Of a DNA stretch of 64,000 nt, positions 8,446-15,119 are shown in pieces. Position numbers and translations under genes: made by a program. This DNA comes from Methanoculleus caldifontis. GTDB lineage: Archaea; Halobacteriota; Methanomicrobia; Methanomicrobiales; Methanoculleaceae. The DNA lies in assembly GCF_032842345.1 (NCBI RefSeq), contig NZ_WBKO01000001.1, positions 992,001 to 1,056,000 of the forward strand. The letters are read 5' to 3'. The first letter of the stretch is position 1. Every line of letters starts with the position of its first letter. The notes under the pieces were generated by a model. That model worked only from the letters and a program-made list of their open reading frames with translations, was not told the origin of the DNA and did no database searches.

Positions 8446-9123
8446 ATGATCACCGATACCGATATGTATGCCCTGAGCATCATCACCGAGAACCGGGCCG
8501 GCGTGCTGCGCGATGTGGCCACGGTGATGGCGGATTATCAGGCCAACATCCAGATGATCCAGCAGTCGATCATCACCACCGGCCCGAACACCGGGAAGGC
8601 CTACCTCTACTTCGAGTTCGAGGAGTGCGGAAACCATGGGGAGATCATCGCCGATCTTGCGCGGGTGCCGTCGGTCGTCGAAGTCACCACCTACCCGCCG
8701 TTCTCGCGGATCTTCGGCTCACGGGTGATCATCATCGGCGGCGGGGCGCAGGTGGCGCAGGTGGCGATGGGCGCCGTGAACGAGGCGGACCGGCACAACA
8801 TCCGCGGGGAGCGGATCTCGGTGGACACGATTCCGCTGGTCGGGGAGCAGACGCTCGCGCTCGCGGTGGACGCGGTGGCCCGGCTCCCCCGGGCCTGCAT
8901 CCTGGTGCTCGCGGGGTCGCTGATGGGCGGGGAGGTCTCGCGGGCCGTCGACCGGGTCCGGCAGGCGGGCATCCCGGTGATCGCCCTCAAGATGGCCGGG
9001 AGCGTTCCCGATCACGCCGATCTGGTCGTGACCGACCCTATCCAGGCCGGGGTCTTTGCCGTGATGCACGTCAGCGGCAAGGGAGTCTTCGATATCAACC
9101 GCGTGCGGGGACGTGAGTTCTGA
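8446..9123 (+). CDS. ACT-domain predicted amino-acid metabolism regulator
   Basis: A 225-residue protein of the archaeal family COG2150. An ACT domain at about residues 5-80 begins MYALSIITENRAGVLRDVAT. The C-terminal part has a Rossmann-like glycine stretch (VIIIGGG) and a repeated hydrophobic strand pattern ending in VTDPIQAGVFAVMH. ACT domains bind amino acids; the ligand is unknown. The frame is open for 96 bases upstream, but GGGGAGG at 8436-8442 marks 8446 as the likely start. The stop shares one base with the start of sua5, so the two are translationally coupled. Confidence 0.8.
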   Translation: MITDTDMYALSIITENRAGVLRDVATVMADYQANIQMIQQSIITTGPNTGKAYLYFEFEECGNHGEIIADLARVPSVVEVTTYPPFSRIFGSRVIIIGGGAQVAQVAMGAVNEADRHNIRGERISVDTIPLVGEQTLALAVDAVARLPRACILVLAGSLMGGEVSRAVDRVRQAGIPVIALKMAGSVPDHADLVVTDPIQAGVFAVMHVSGKGVFDINRVRGREF

Positions 9124-9701
9124 TGGATCCAATCGATATGGCTGTAAAGGTGCTCTCGCGGGACGGGCTCGTCGTCTATCCAACCGAGACGGTCTATGGT
9201 CTCGGGGCGGACGCCCTCTCTGAGGATGCGGTGATGAAGGTCTACGAGGCGAAGAACCGGCCGGTGGGCAAGCCGATCTCGGTCGCGGTCTCGGATATGG
9301 ATATGCTCCGTGCCGTTGCGGTGGTGGACGAGGCCGCGGAGGCCTTCATCGAGCGGTTCCTGCCCGGCCCGGTGACGGTGGTCCTCCCGGCGAAGTCCTG
9401 CCTGCCGGATATCCTGACGGGCGGCACGGGCCTCATCGGGATCCGGTGGCCCGATCACGAGATCGCCCTCGCCATCATCTCCCGGCTGGACGCACCGATC
9501 ACGGCCACGAGCGCGAACATCTCCGACGACGTCGCGCCGACCCGGCCCGAAGAGATCTCTGTCCCCCACGACTACCTGGTCGAAGGCGGGGATCTTCCCG
9601 GGACGCCGAGCACGGTGGTGGACCTGACCGCCCGGCGTATCCTGCGGAAGGGCGCGGAATGGGAAGCGGTGGAAGCGTTCCTGGAGAGCCTTCGAGCATG
9701 A
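9123..9701 (+). CDS. sua5: threonylcarbamoyl-AMP synthase (Sua5/YrdC)
   Basis: A 192-residue YrdC-domain enzyme that makes threonylcarbamoyl-AMP from threonine, bicarbonate and ATP for t6A modification of tRNA. The conserved start VVYPTETVYGLG, the basic KNRPVGKP loop, the FLPGPVTVVLP motif and ITATSANIS are all present. It lacks the extra C-terminal Sua5 domain, so it is the short YrdC-like form. It overlaps the ACT gene by one base and the next gene by four (ATGA), forming a compact operon. Pcc1 of the KEOPS complex, the next step of the pathway, is encoded at 433-675. Confidence 0.92.
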   Translation: MDPIDMAVKVLSRDGLVVYPTETVYGLGADALSEDAVMKVYEAKNRPVGKPISVAVSDMDMLRAVAVVDEAAEAFIERFLPGPVTVVLPAKSCLPDILTGGTGLIGIRWPDHEIALAIISRLDAPITATSANISDDVAPTRPEEISVPHDYLVEGGDLPGTPSTVVDLTARRILRKGAEWEAVEAFLESLRA

Positions 9702-10627
9702 CGCCGATACGACTGCGCGACTTCGTCGAGGACCGGGAGGGCTGCCTCTACGCGGTCTCGAACTACGACAACACCGACCGGATAGGCTGCATCCTCCGTT
9801 ACGTCCCCGAGACGGACGGTGAGCGGACGAGCCTCTCCGGGCGGCGGTACCACAAATACGACTTTGCCGAGTCTTTCGCGTGGGTCCGGGACCATAAACC
9901 GGAGTACCTGGACTCGGTCCACCGGGTGCCCTGCTGCGACGTTGTCCGGGTCTACAAGCCCGAAGAGGAGGTCGGGCGGGTGGCGGCCCGGAACGCACGG
10001 GTCCGGAGGCTTCTTGCCCACTTCAACCTCCCGAAAGGCTCGTTCGGGTGCACGGGCTCGCTCCTCTGCGGTCTTGAGAACGCCTCGTCCGATATCGATC
10101 TGGTGGTCTACGGCGACGCCTGGTTTGCCGCTCAGCGCCAGCTCCGGCAGCTGGTAGGCGCGGGAGTGATCCCGGGGATGAGCACCGCGATGTGGCGGAA
10201 GGTCTACGATAAGAGAGTGCCGGAGATCTCGTTCGACGCCTTTGTCCTGCACGAGCAGCGGAAGTGGAACCGGGGCGAGTTCGAGGGGACCTACTTCGAC
10301 CTCCTCTACACCCGGTCCTACGCGAACCTGGACGCGGTCCCGGCCGGGAAGGGTACGGTGCTCGGCCGGGCGACGATCGAGGCGACGGTCACGGACGCCT
10401 CCCTCTCCTTCGACAGCCCGGCGGTATACGGCGTGGATCACGACGAGATCAGCCGGGTCCTCTCCTTCACCCACACCTACTCGGGCCAGGCGCTCGCGGG
10501 CGAGGTGATCGAGGCGAAGGGTGTCGTGGAGGAGCACGGCGACGAGCGGTGGCTGATCGTGGGGACGACCCGCGAGGCGAAGGGCGAGTATATCGTCTCA
10601 AAGACGCTGCTTGAGAACTTCAACTGA
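9698..10627 (+). CDS. predicted nucleotidyltransferase (COG1665 type)
   Basis: A 309-residue protein with a pol-beta-type nucleotidyltransferase signature at about residues 120-145: GSLLCGLENASSDIDLVVYG, where the glycine-serine pair and the two aspartates are the catalytic pattern. The family is archaeal and of unknown substrate. The C-terminal third (about 215-309) is a beta-rich domain. The start at 9698 overlaps sua5 by four bases. It converges with the Cas4-like gene, leaving only two bases between the stops. Confidence 0.8.
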   Translation: MTPIRLRDFVEDREGCLYAVSNYDNTDRIGCILRYVPETDGERTSLSGRRYHKYDFAESFAWVRDHKPEYLDSVHRVPCCDVVRVYKPEEEVGRVAARNARVRRLLAHFNLPKGSFGCTGSLLCGLENASSDIDLVVYGDAWFAAQRQLRQLVGAGVIPGMSTAMWRKVYDKRVPEISFDAFVLHEQRKWNRGEFEGTYFDLLYTRSYANLDAVPAGKGTVLGRATIEATVTDASLSFDSPAVYGVDHDEISRVLSFTHTYSGQALAGEVIEAKGVVEEHGDERWLIVGTTREAKGEYIVSKTLLENFN

Positions 10628-10629
10628 TT

Positions 10630-11292
10630 TTAAAAGAGGTCCGAGAGCCGCCGCGGGCCGGCGGTGCATCGCTCGATATGCGGGCAGCCCTCGCAGGGGG
10701 CCCGGAGGGGCCGGGGCGGGAGCTCGCCCGCGACCACCCGTTTTGCCGCCCGGATCGCTTTGAGCATCTCCCGCCGGTCCCGGGGCTGGGGTTCGACGAA
10801 CCGGAAGGCGCCGCTCGTGACGTACTCGACGTAGCCGCCGGCGACGGGACGGCCGAGGGTCTCGTGCAGGCAGGCGACGTAGCAGGCGACCCGGAGCCGG
10901 TCGGTGCCGTAGACCCCGGCGTTGGGGGCGGTGCTCGATCGGGTGATGGCGAAGGTGCCGCTCTCAAAGACCTTGTCCACCCTCCCGCGGATGCCGAGGG
11001 TGTCGGACTCGACGGCGAGATCGGTCTGGACCGGCCGCTCCCAGGCGGTCTCCCGGCAGGCGGCGACGCACTCGTCGAGGAGGTCGCGGGCCTCCGGCGG
11101 GGCGTCGGGGAGGACGCAGAGAACCTCTCGCCAGATCCGGTCGGCCTCGAGCAGATCGCCGAGGTGCGCGGAGACCTGCTTGCAGACGGTGTAGCGGGGC
11201 GACTCCTCGCGCTCCTCCGACCGCTCGAAGTAGTAGCGCCGGGGGCAGATGTGGCAGGCGACGACGCCGGATACCGGGATGTACTCGTTCAT
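10630..11292 (-). CDS. solo Cas4-like RecB-family protein with Fe-S cysteines
   Basis: A 220-residue protein of the Cas4/DUF83 group. Cysteines C13 and C16 in CHICPRRYY and C200, C203, C209 in CEGCPHIERC match the 4Fe-4S cluster layout of Cas4. The strand GRVDKVFE supplies the usual catalytic aspartate, but the following E/D-x-K of the nuclease is not seen: the position reads FAITRSST. No cas1, cas2 or CRISPR repeat is in the window, so it is a stand-alone member. It may have lost nuclease activity and kept DNA or Fe-S functions. Its stop is two bases from that of the convergent nucleotidyltransferase gene. Confidence 0.78.
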   Translation of the reverse strand: MNEYIPVSGVVACHICPRRYYFERSEEREESPRYTVCKQVSAHLGDLLEADRIWREVLCVLPDAPPEARDLLDECVAACRETAWERPVQTDLAVESDTLGIRGRVDKVFESGTFAITRSSTAPNAGVYGTDRLRVACYVACLHETLGRPVAGGYVEYVTSGAFRFVEPQPRDRREMLKAIRAAKRVVAGELPPRPLRAPCEGCPHIERCTAGPRRLSDLF

Positions 11293-11415
11293 GCGCGACC
11301 GAACTCGTTCAGAGGAGAGATCCGCTCTCCTCCTTTATATGCGGATACCTTCTGCGCCGGCGTGCGGGTGCGCGCCCACGGTCGAAACCAACCCTTATGC
11401 CGGAGCGGGGTACAG

Positions 11416-11721
11416 ATGAGTGGTATGGCTAACCGCGAGATATCGGTCAACATCCCCGGCGACCTCGACCCGGTCTACTCGAACCGTATCCAGATCGCCT
11501 ACAAGGAGGACGAGTTCACGTTCCTCTTCCTGCACGAGATCCCCGGCATGAACCAGGCGCGCGCGAAGGCGATCGTCTCGATCAGCCCCCGGCACGCGAA
11601 GAACCTGGTCGCGGTGCTGGCAAAGAGCGTCGCGGACTACGAGCAGAAGTTCGGCAAGATCGACACCCCGGAGGCCGCCCCGCAGCAGGAGAGCAACGTC
11701 ACCATCCGGGGTTACTCCTGA
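11416..11721 (+). CDS. DUF3467 family protein
   Basis: A 101-residue cytoplasmic protein of family DUF3467, recognised by the block DPVYSNRIQIAYKEDEFTFLFLHEI and the C-terminal AVLAKSVADYEQKFG. The function is unknown. Two starts are possible, 11416 (with GGGG five bases before) and 11425 (MANREIS); I list the longer one. It stands alone between the divergent Cas4-like gene and tRNA-Thr. Confidence 0.75.
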   Translation: MSGMANREISVNIPGDLDPVYSNRIQIAYKEDEFTFLFLHEIPGMNQARAKAIVSISPRHAKNLVAVLAKSVADYEQKFGKIDTPEAAPQQESNVTIRGYS

Positions 11722-11758
11722 TCGCGACCGGGGCGGGGGACCCCCGGCATGTGATACC

Positions 11759-11766
11759 TTTTTAAT
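11759..11766 (+). promoter_or_regulatory. TATA box for tRNA-Thr
   Basis: TTTTTAAT lies 29 to 36 bases before tRNA-Thr in otherwise GC-rich DNA, the standard position for an archaeal TATA box. Confidence 0.5.
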
Positions 11767-11794
11767 TCCGGACGTACAATGTTGTAAGGCAGTT

Positions 11795-11866
11795 GCCGCT
11801 GTGGCTTAGCGGTATAGCGGCTGATTCGTAATCAGCAGGTCGGGGGTTCAAGTCCCCCCAGCGGCT
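11795..11866 (+). tRNA. tRNA-Thr (anticodon CGT)
   Basis: Acceptor arms GCCGCTG and CAGCGGC pair fully, and the T loop is GGTTCAAGTCC. The anticodon stem GCTGA/TCAGC closes the loop TTCGTAA, giving CGT, which reads ACG. CCA is not encoded. The gene marks the left edge of an AT-rich island, and tRNA 3' ends are common integration sites; I could not find a second copy of its 3' end by eye. Confidence 0.95.
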
Positions 11867-12018
11867 TTCCTTTTGTTGAGAGTTCAAGTTCCTTGAGCAA
11901 CGCTTGTATTCCCATTCTGTGATCCCCCATCGTGGGACAATTAGCGAGCCTGCCCTGCCAGGCGTGATTTCATTAGTCAAAACTGCTTGTGCAGATCGCT
12001 TGATTGAGAAAAAAGACC

Positions 12019-12732
12019 TCAAGAAAAAACGAGAGGTAATATTAGCACCAGTGTGAATATTACTATCCAAAAAGTTTCAATTATCTCAATTATTAACTCT
12101 CGGTACTTCCCCTCACGCTTTAATTCAGAGTAGTGAGCCATTAGAATGGCCCCTTTTGATGGGTGTTGAACCATCTCAATCTTCTGGATATCACTTCTTC
12201 TGAAGGCTTTCCAATATTGATTGGACTTCTCGTCCTCAACATAGATGAAGTAATCATCTTCAGTTATTATCCGAGGAAAAACCCCTGCTTGGTCGTCCTT
12301 AAAATATATTTTCACCCAAGTGGCATTGAGGCAGCAGCTAATCAGACCTAGATTAGAAATGATTACATAGGCGCCGAGATAGAAGAACGAAGGAAAAAAT
12401 GCCAATGCTAAAAAGTTAATAATACTATTAAGTGTCCCTTGTGGGATATTTTTGTTATTTTCGTAACTCTGAACTAACTCTAACAGAGAGTTGACAAACC
12501 GGGTAATAAAATTCTCCTGGTTTGGTGCTGCCGCAATCATTACGAAAAATACAATGAACAAACAAAGAACAAAGGTTGCTACCGAAGTAAAATGAAAGAC
12601 TGCCTGAATATTACCTCTATACACGTTAGGTGGTTTAATCATTCTTCCCCAGTAAAAGGCATCTTTTACTAGAAAACCAAACAGTGCGAGGGAAATAAAA
12701 ATAATACTCGCATCAGTGAGGAAGTCGAACAA
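12019..12732 (-). CDS. hypothetical membrane protein in AT-rich island
   Basis: A 237-residue protein I do not recognise. It has four hydrophobic segments, at about residues 8-28, 45-68, 105-132 and 214-236, so both ends are membrane-embedded. A soluble stretch at about 140-210 is charged, with acidic (EDDYFIYVEDE) and basic patches. Codon use is rich in A/T-ending codons, unlike the GC-rich core genes, which points to transfer. A TATA-like TTATATAC on the minus strand lies about 30 to 40 bases upstream, so it probably has its own promoter. It may belong with the nuclease module 380 bases upstream, but nothing shows co-transcription. Confidence 0.7.
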   Translation of the reverse strand: MFDFLTDASIIFISLALFGFLVKDAFYWGRMIKPPNVYRGNIQAVFHFTSVATFVLCLFIVFFVMIAAAPNQENFITRFVNSLLELVQSYENNKNIPQGTLNSIINFLALAFFPSFFYLGAYVIISNLGLISCCLNATWVKIYFKDDQAGVFPRIITEDDYFIYVEDEKSNQYWKAFRRSDIQKIEMVQHPSKGAILMAHYSELKREGKYRELIIEIIETFWIVIFTLVLILPLVFS

Positions 12733-13113
12733 TCGGATTCACCAAATGCCTATATGAACAAATAGGTATATAAGTCGATCTAATTCAGAAAGGGTTTAAT
12801 GAGCCCCATTTCCCTTCCTAAAGATCAGTCCTGGCCCCGTACCCGCACCTGACCGCACGTTCTTTTTTTATCTTTCTGAGAATTTGACAATCTTTTGATA
12901 ACGCTCCCTAGACCTTTCTTGTATCCGATTGTCTCAAGGGGTTCATTGCACACTCTATGTGCATGCTGCCTCAACCAACAACAACTCACCATGATCGAGG
13001 ACTGTATCTGGTCCGCGCAAGAGTTGTGGCTTCTATTCTATCCTAGTGTCTTACCCTCATTCTGGTAAAAAATTGGGAGGAAGGTAACGCGTTATTACTT
13101 CAATCAGACACTG
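12733..13113. other. intergenic stretch inside the AT-rich island
   Basis: No gene is supported here. The left end holds the promoter of the membrane protein gene. A T-run (TTTTTTT, about 12863-12870) could end plus-strand transcripts, but there is no plus-strand gene to end. The rest has no repeat or structured RNA that I can see. Confidence 0.4.
12763..12772 (-). promoter_or_regulatory. TATA-like box for the island membrane protein
   Basis: On the minus strand this reads TTATATAC with flanking purine-rich bases, about 30 to 40 bases before the start at 12732. The surrounding DNA is AT-rich, so chance matches are easier here. Confidence 0.35.
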
Positions 13114-13893
13114 TTATCTCAATTCAACACACGCAAGTGGTAATTCTTTGAAATACTGGTAAAATTTCCTTGCTACATTTTTTGATGTGGCTATTGGATC
13201 CCAATACTGGGTAGCCATTAGTTCAAGTTCTCCAAAAAGTAATGAGTATGTTTCTGCTCCCTCAGTTCTCTCTCTCAATCCCTTGAGCGTCCTATCTAAC
13301 TGTACCCTTCTTTCTGTCCATGCTCTCTGAAATTCTTCGGACATATCTTGGTAATGCAAGATGGGATTGGGAGTATATTCTTCTTCTAATGGTGATAATA
13401 GGTCGAATTCAAGATTTTTAGCAAACTCCTCTAGCGCGATTTCGGCAGCAGGCTTACTTCCTAAAAAAAATTCATTATATTCGAAGGGGGATTCGAAAAA
13501 CACTGGAATAAAAATAGTATCCGAATCAGCGCTTTCTAAGAATTGATTGGCGTATTTTATTTGGTTTGGGATAATCCTTAATCTCTCATCAAAGTGTTTC
13601 ATGGCCTCAATTTCTGATAAATCGGCCCTCTCAAAATCACTATCGACAAACTCAAACAATAAGCCGTTAACATGTGACAAACATAGGCGGAATATACCGT
13701 ATGTCGAATATGAACCTATCCTTACTCCTAGCTCATCTTCAGAAGAATTATCTTCAGAGGATGTCCATTCTGTGGCATTAAGTGGACGCCCAATATGTTC
13801 CTCTAATTCCTTTAAGAATTGTTTCTTGTTTCGCCACCCAATACTAAGATTTATCCAATCGAACCAGTTTGTTCTGCCCAGATCCAGCCCCAC
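13114..13893 (-). CDS. hypothetical acidic protein, partner of the nuclease-like gene
   Basis: A 259-residue soluble protein that I cannot place. It is acidic, with a run EWTSSEDNSSEDE near residue 45 and many Glu/Asp later; no signal peptide, membrane segment or known catalytic motif is visible. It starts with GTG at 13893, directly after the TAA of the upstream nuclease-like gene, with GGAGGAG five bases before the start and inside the end of that gene. This spacing means tight translational coupling, so the two proteins very likely work together. AT-rich codon use marks it as acquired. Possible roles are target recognition, regulation or neutralisation of the nuclease; none is shown. Confidence 0.7.
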   Translation of the reverse strand: MGLDLGRTNWFDWINLSIGWRNKKQFLKELEEHIGRPLNATEWTSSEDNSSEDELGVRIGSYSTYGIFRLCLSHVNGLLFEFVDSDFERADLSEIEAMKHFDERLRIIPNQIKYANQFLESADSDTIFIPVFFESPFEYNEFFLGSKPAAEIALEEFAKNLEFDLLSPLEEEYTPNPILHYQDMSEEFQRAWTERRVQLDRTLKGLRERTEGAETYSLLFGELELMATQYWDPIATSKNVARKFYQYFKELPLACVELR

Positions 13894-14397
13894 TTAGACT
13901 CCTCCTAATATTCGTTCGCTCAAAACGAGAATGTGTATCCGTTCACATATCTTATCTGGCAGTAGGGAGGTCTTTTTCATAAATCTTTTTTGTAAGGTGT
14001 TAGTGCAATATGCGTTTCGATCTTGCAAGAATTTTCTCCAATCCCCTGGTGGTACGGTGCAAATGAAGCAAAACTCGGCTCTCGCAGCTTGATCTGTATC
14101 TGCCTGCGTGAGCGCACGAAACACTTTCTCAACGAATTCACGGAATTCGGAATTTGTGTCTCCAGTTCTCTCATTTCGATATTTACATTCGATATACAAA
14201 ATTTGTTTAGCACTATTGCCTTGATTAAGAGCGAGAGACAGATCGAAGTAGGTCTCCCCTATGCATGTAGCAGTTCCCGTTGCGTCATATGTATCTCCGA
14301 ACGGTTTTACTTTAAGTCCTAAAAACGTTCTTGATACAAGCCATCTCTTCACGGAGCTTTGGTACAGTTCTCCCTTCTTATGAAGCGTCTCTCGCAT
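13894..14397 (-). CDS. predicted PD-(D/E)XK (restriction-like fold) nuclease
   Basis: A 167-residue protein with the layout of a small restriction-like or Holliday-junction-resolvase-like nuclease. An N-terminal helix carries E10 (KKGELYQSSVKRWLVS), a strand carries D52 (ETYFDLSLALN), and the next strand has E70-x-K72 (ILYIECKYRNE). This E...D...E-x-K order is the PD-(D/E)XK catalytic pattern; family assignment beyond that is not possible by eye. It is the first gene of a two-gene unit with the acidic protein that follows without a gap. A TATA-like TTAAATAA is at 14428-14435. The AT-rich codon use and location by tRNA-Thr suggest horizontal transfer, and a defence or DNA-processing role is a reasonable guess. 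Confidence 0.72.
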   Translation of the reverse strand: MRETLHKKGELYQSSVKRWLVSRTFLGLKVKPFGDTYDATGTATCIGETYFDLSLALNQGNSAKQILYIECKYRNERTGDTNSEFREFVEKVFRALTQADTDQAARAEFCFICTVPPGDWRKFLQDRNAYCTNTLQKRFMKKTSLLPDKICERIHILVLSERILGGV

Positions 14398-14719
14398 TGG
14401 CCTTGGCTGAATGATTTTTGATTAAAGTTATTTAACTACATACGATTTAGTTATCTATTGCCTATTTGCACAAACCTGGTTTCAGCAACACTATCCGGGA
14501 TACCCAGTCTTCCCGTCTTCCAAGCCGCTTGGATCAGCATTACCTTGGCCCCGTTGGCCTGTCCACAGGCAATGACGCTGGCCTCATGAGAGTCAGTGCT
14601 CCCTCTGTATTCCCAAGGGCCCTTATATTTGATGATATTTGCATAATCTCACATCTTGACTTTTGAATAGCCACGTTTCTTAACTGAACTCGGTTTTTAG
14701 AACCTATGTTAACCTCAGC
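14398..14719. other. right end of the AT-rich island, with a possible gene remnant
   Basis: The left part holds the promoter of the nuclease module. A minus-strand frame is open from 14648 to a TAA at 14451 and reads like a 65-residue protein tail (SHEASVIACGQANGAKV, then QAAWKTGRLGIPDSV), but it has no start codon. It is higher in GC than the island. I do not recognise it. It could be the end of a gene truncated when the island arrived, or chance; the plus strand is also open over part of it. Confidence 0.3.
14428..14435 (-). promoter_or_regulatory. TATA-like box for the nuclease module
   Basis: TTAAATAA on the minus strand lies 31 to 38 bases before the start codon at 14397, which would give a leader of only a few bases. 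The DNA is AT-rich, so the call is tentative. Confidence 0.35.
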
Positions 14720-14962
14720 GTGAGCCAGAAGACGGATAACCCATCCTCACCCACCCCTGATCCGATATCCATGCCAACCGACACCGGCACCCCGGCAATC
14801 ACCCTCTCCCTCCTCGGCATCGCGTTCGTGCTGCACTTCTCGGCCGCACCCTACTACTTCATCGGCTCCCCTCCGACGGGGTTCAGCACCGGCACCCTCG
14901 GCCTGGTCATCTGCGTCGCCGGGGTGCTTCTCGCCGGCGTTGCCGCCGCAAGGAAGGAGTGA
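14720..14962 (+). CDS. small hypothetical membrane protein
   Basis: An 80-residue protein with a GTG start at 14720, a polar N-terminus rich in Pro, Ser and Thr, and two hydrophobic segments at about residues 25-48 and 58-76. It ends in AARKE, a typical cytosolic basic tail. There is no recognised domain. An alternative start is the ATG at 14771. GC-rich codon use shows it belongs to the core genome and marks the right edge of the island. Confidence 0.5.
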   Translation: MSQKTDNPSSPTPDPISMPTDTGTPAITLSLLGIAFVLHFSAAPYYFIGSPPTGFSTGTLGLVICVAGVLLAGVAAARKE

Positions 14963-15119
14963 AGGCCGGCCGGCAACTCCGACCGTGCCGGACATCGCCG
15001 TTCCAGCACCTCCTGCTTCTCATCGTCCGGAACCGGTATCCTCGACCGGCACCCGGACAGCCCGATACCTACATAGGCTCAAAACCGAAAACAGCTAAAC
15101 CAAAGCACGGGAGCCGGAA

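Noticed and set aside
10630-11292. Remnant of a CRISPR-Cas locus
   Set aside because: No repeats, spacers, cas1 or cas2 were found near; the protein is of the stand-alone type.
11762-12070. Minus-strand open frame of 102 codons
   Set aside because: It runs through the antisense of tRNA-Thr (reading WGDLNPRPADYES), a well-known false gene pattern.
11867-14719. Integrated element with tRNA-derived attachment repeats
   Set aside because: I looked for a second copy of the tRNA-Thr 3' end and for an integrase and found neither, so integration is only suggested by composition.
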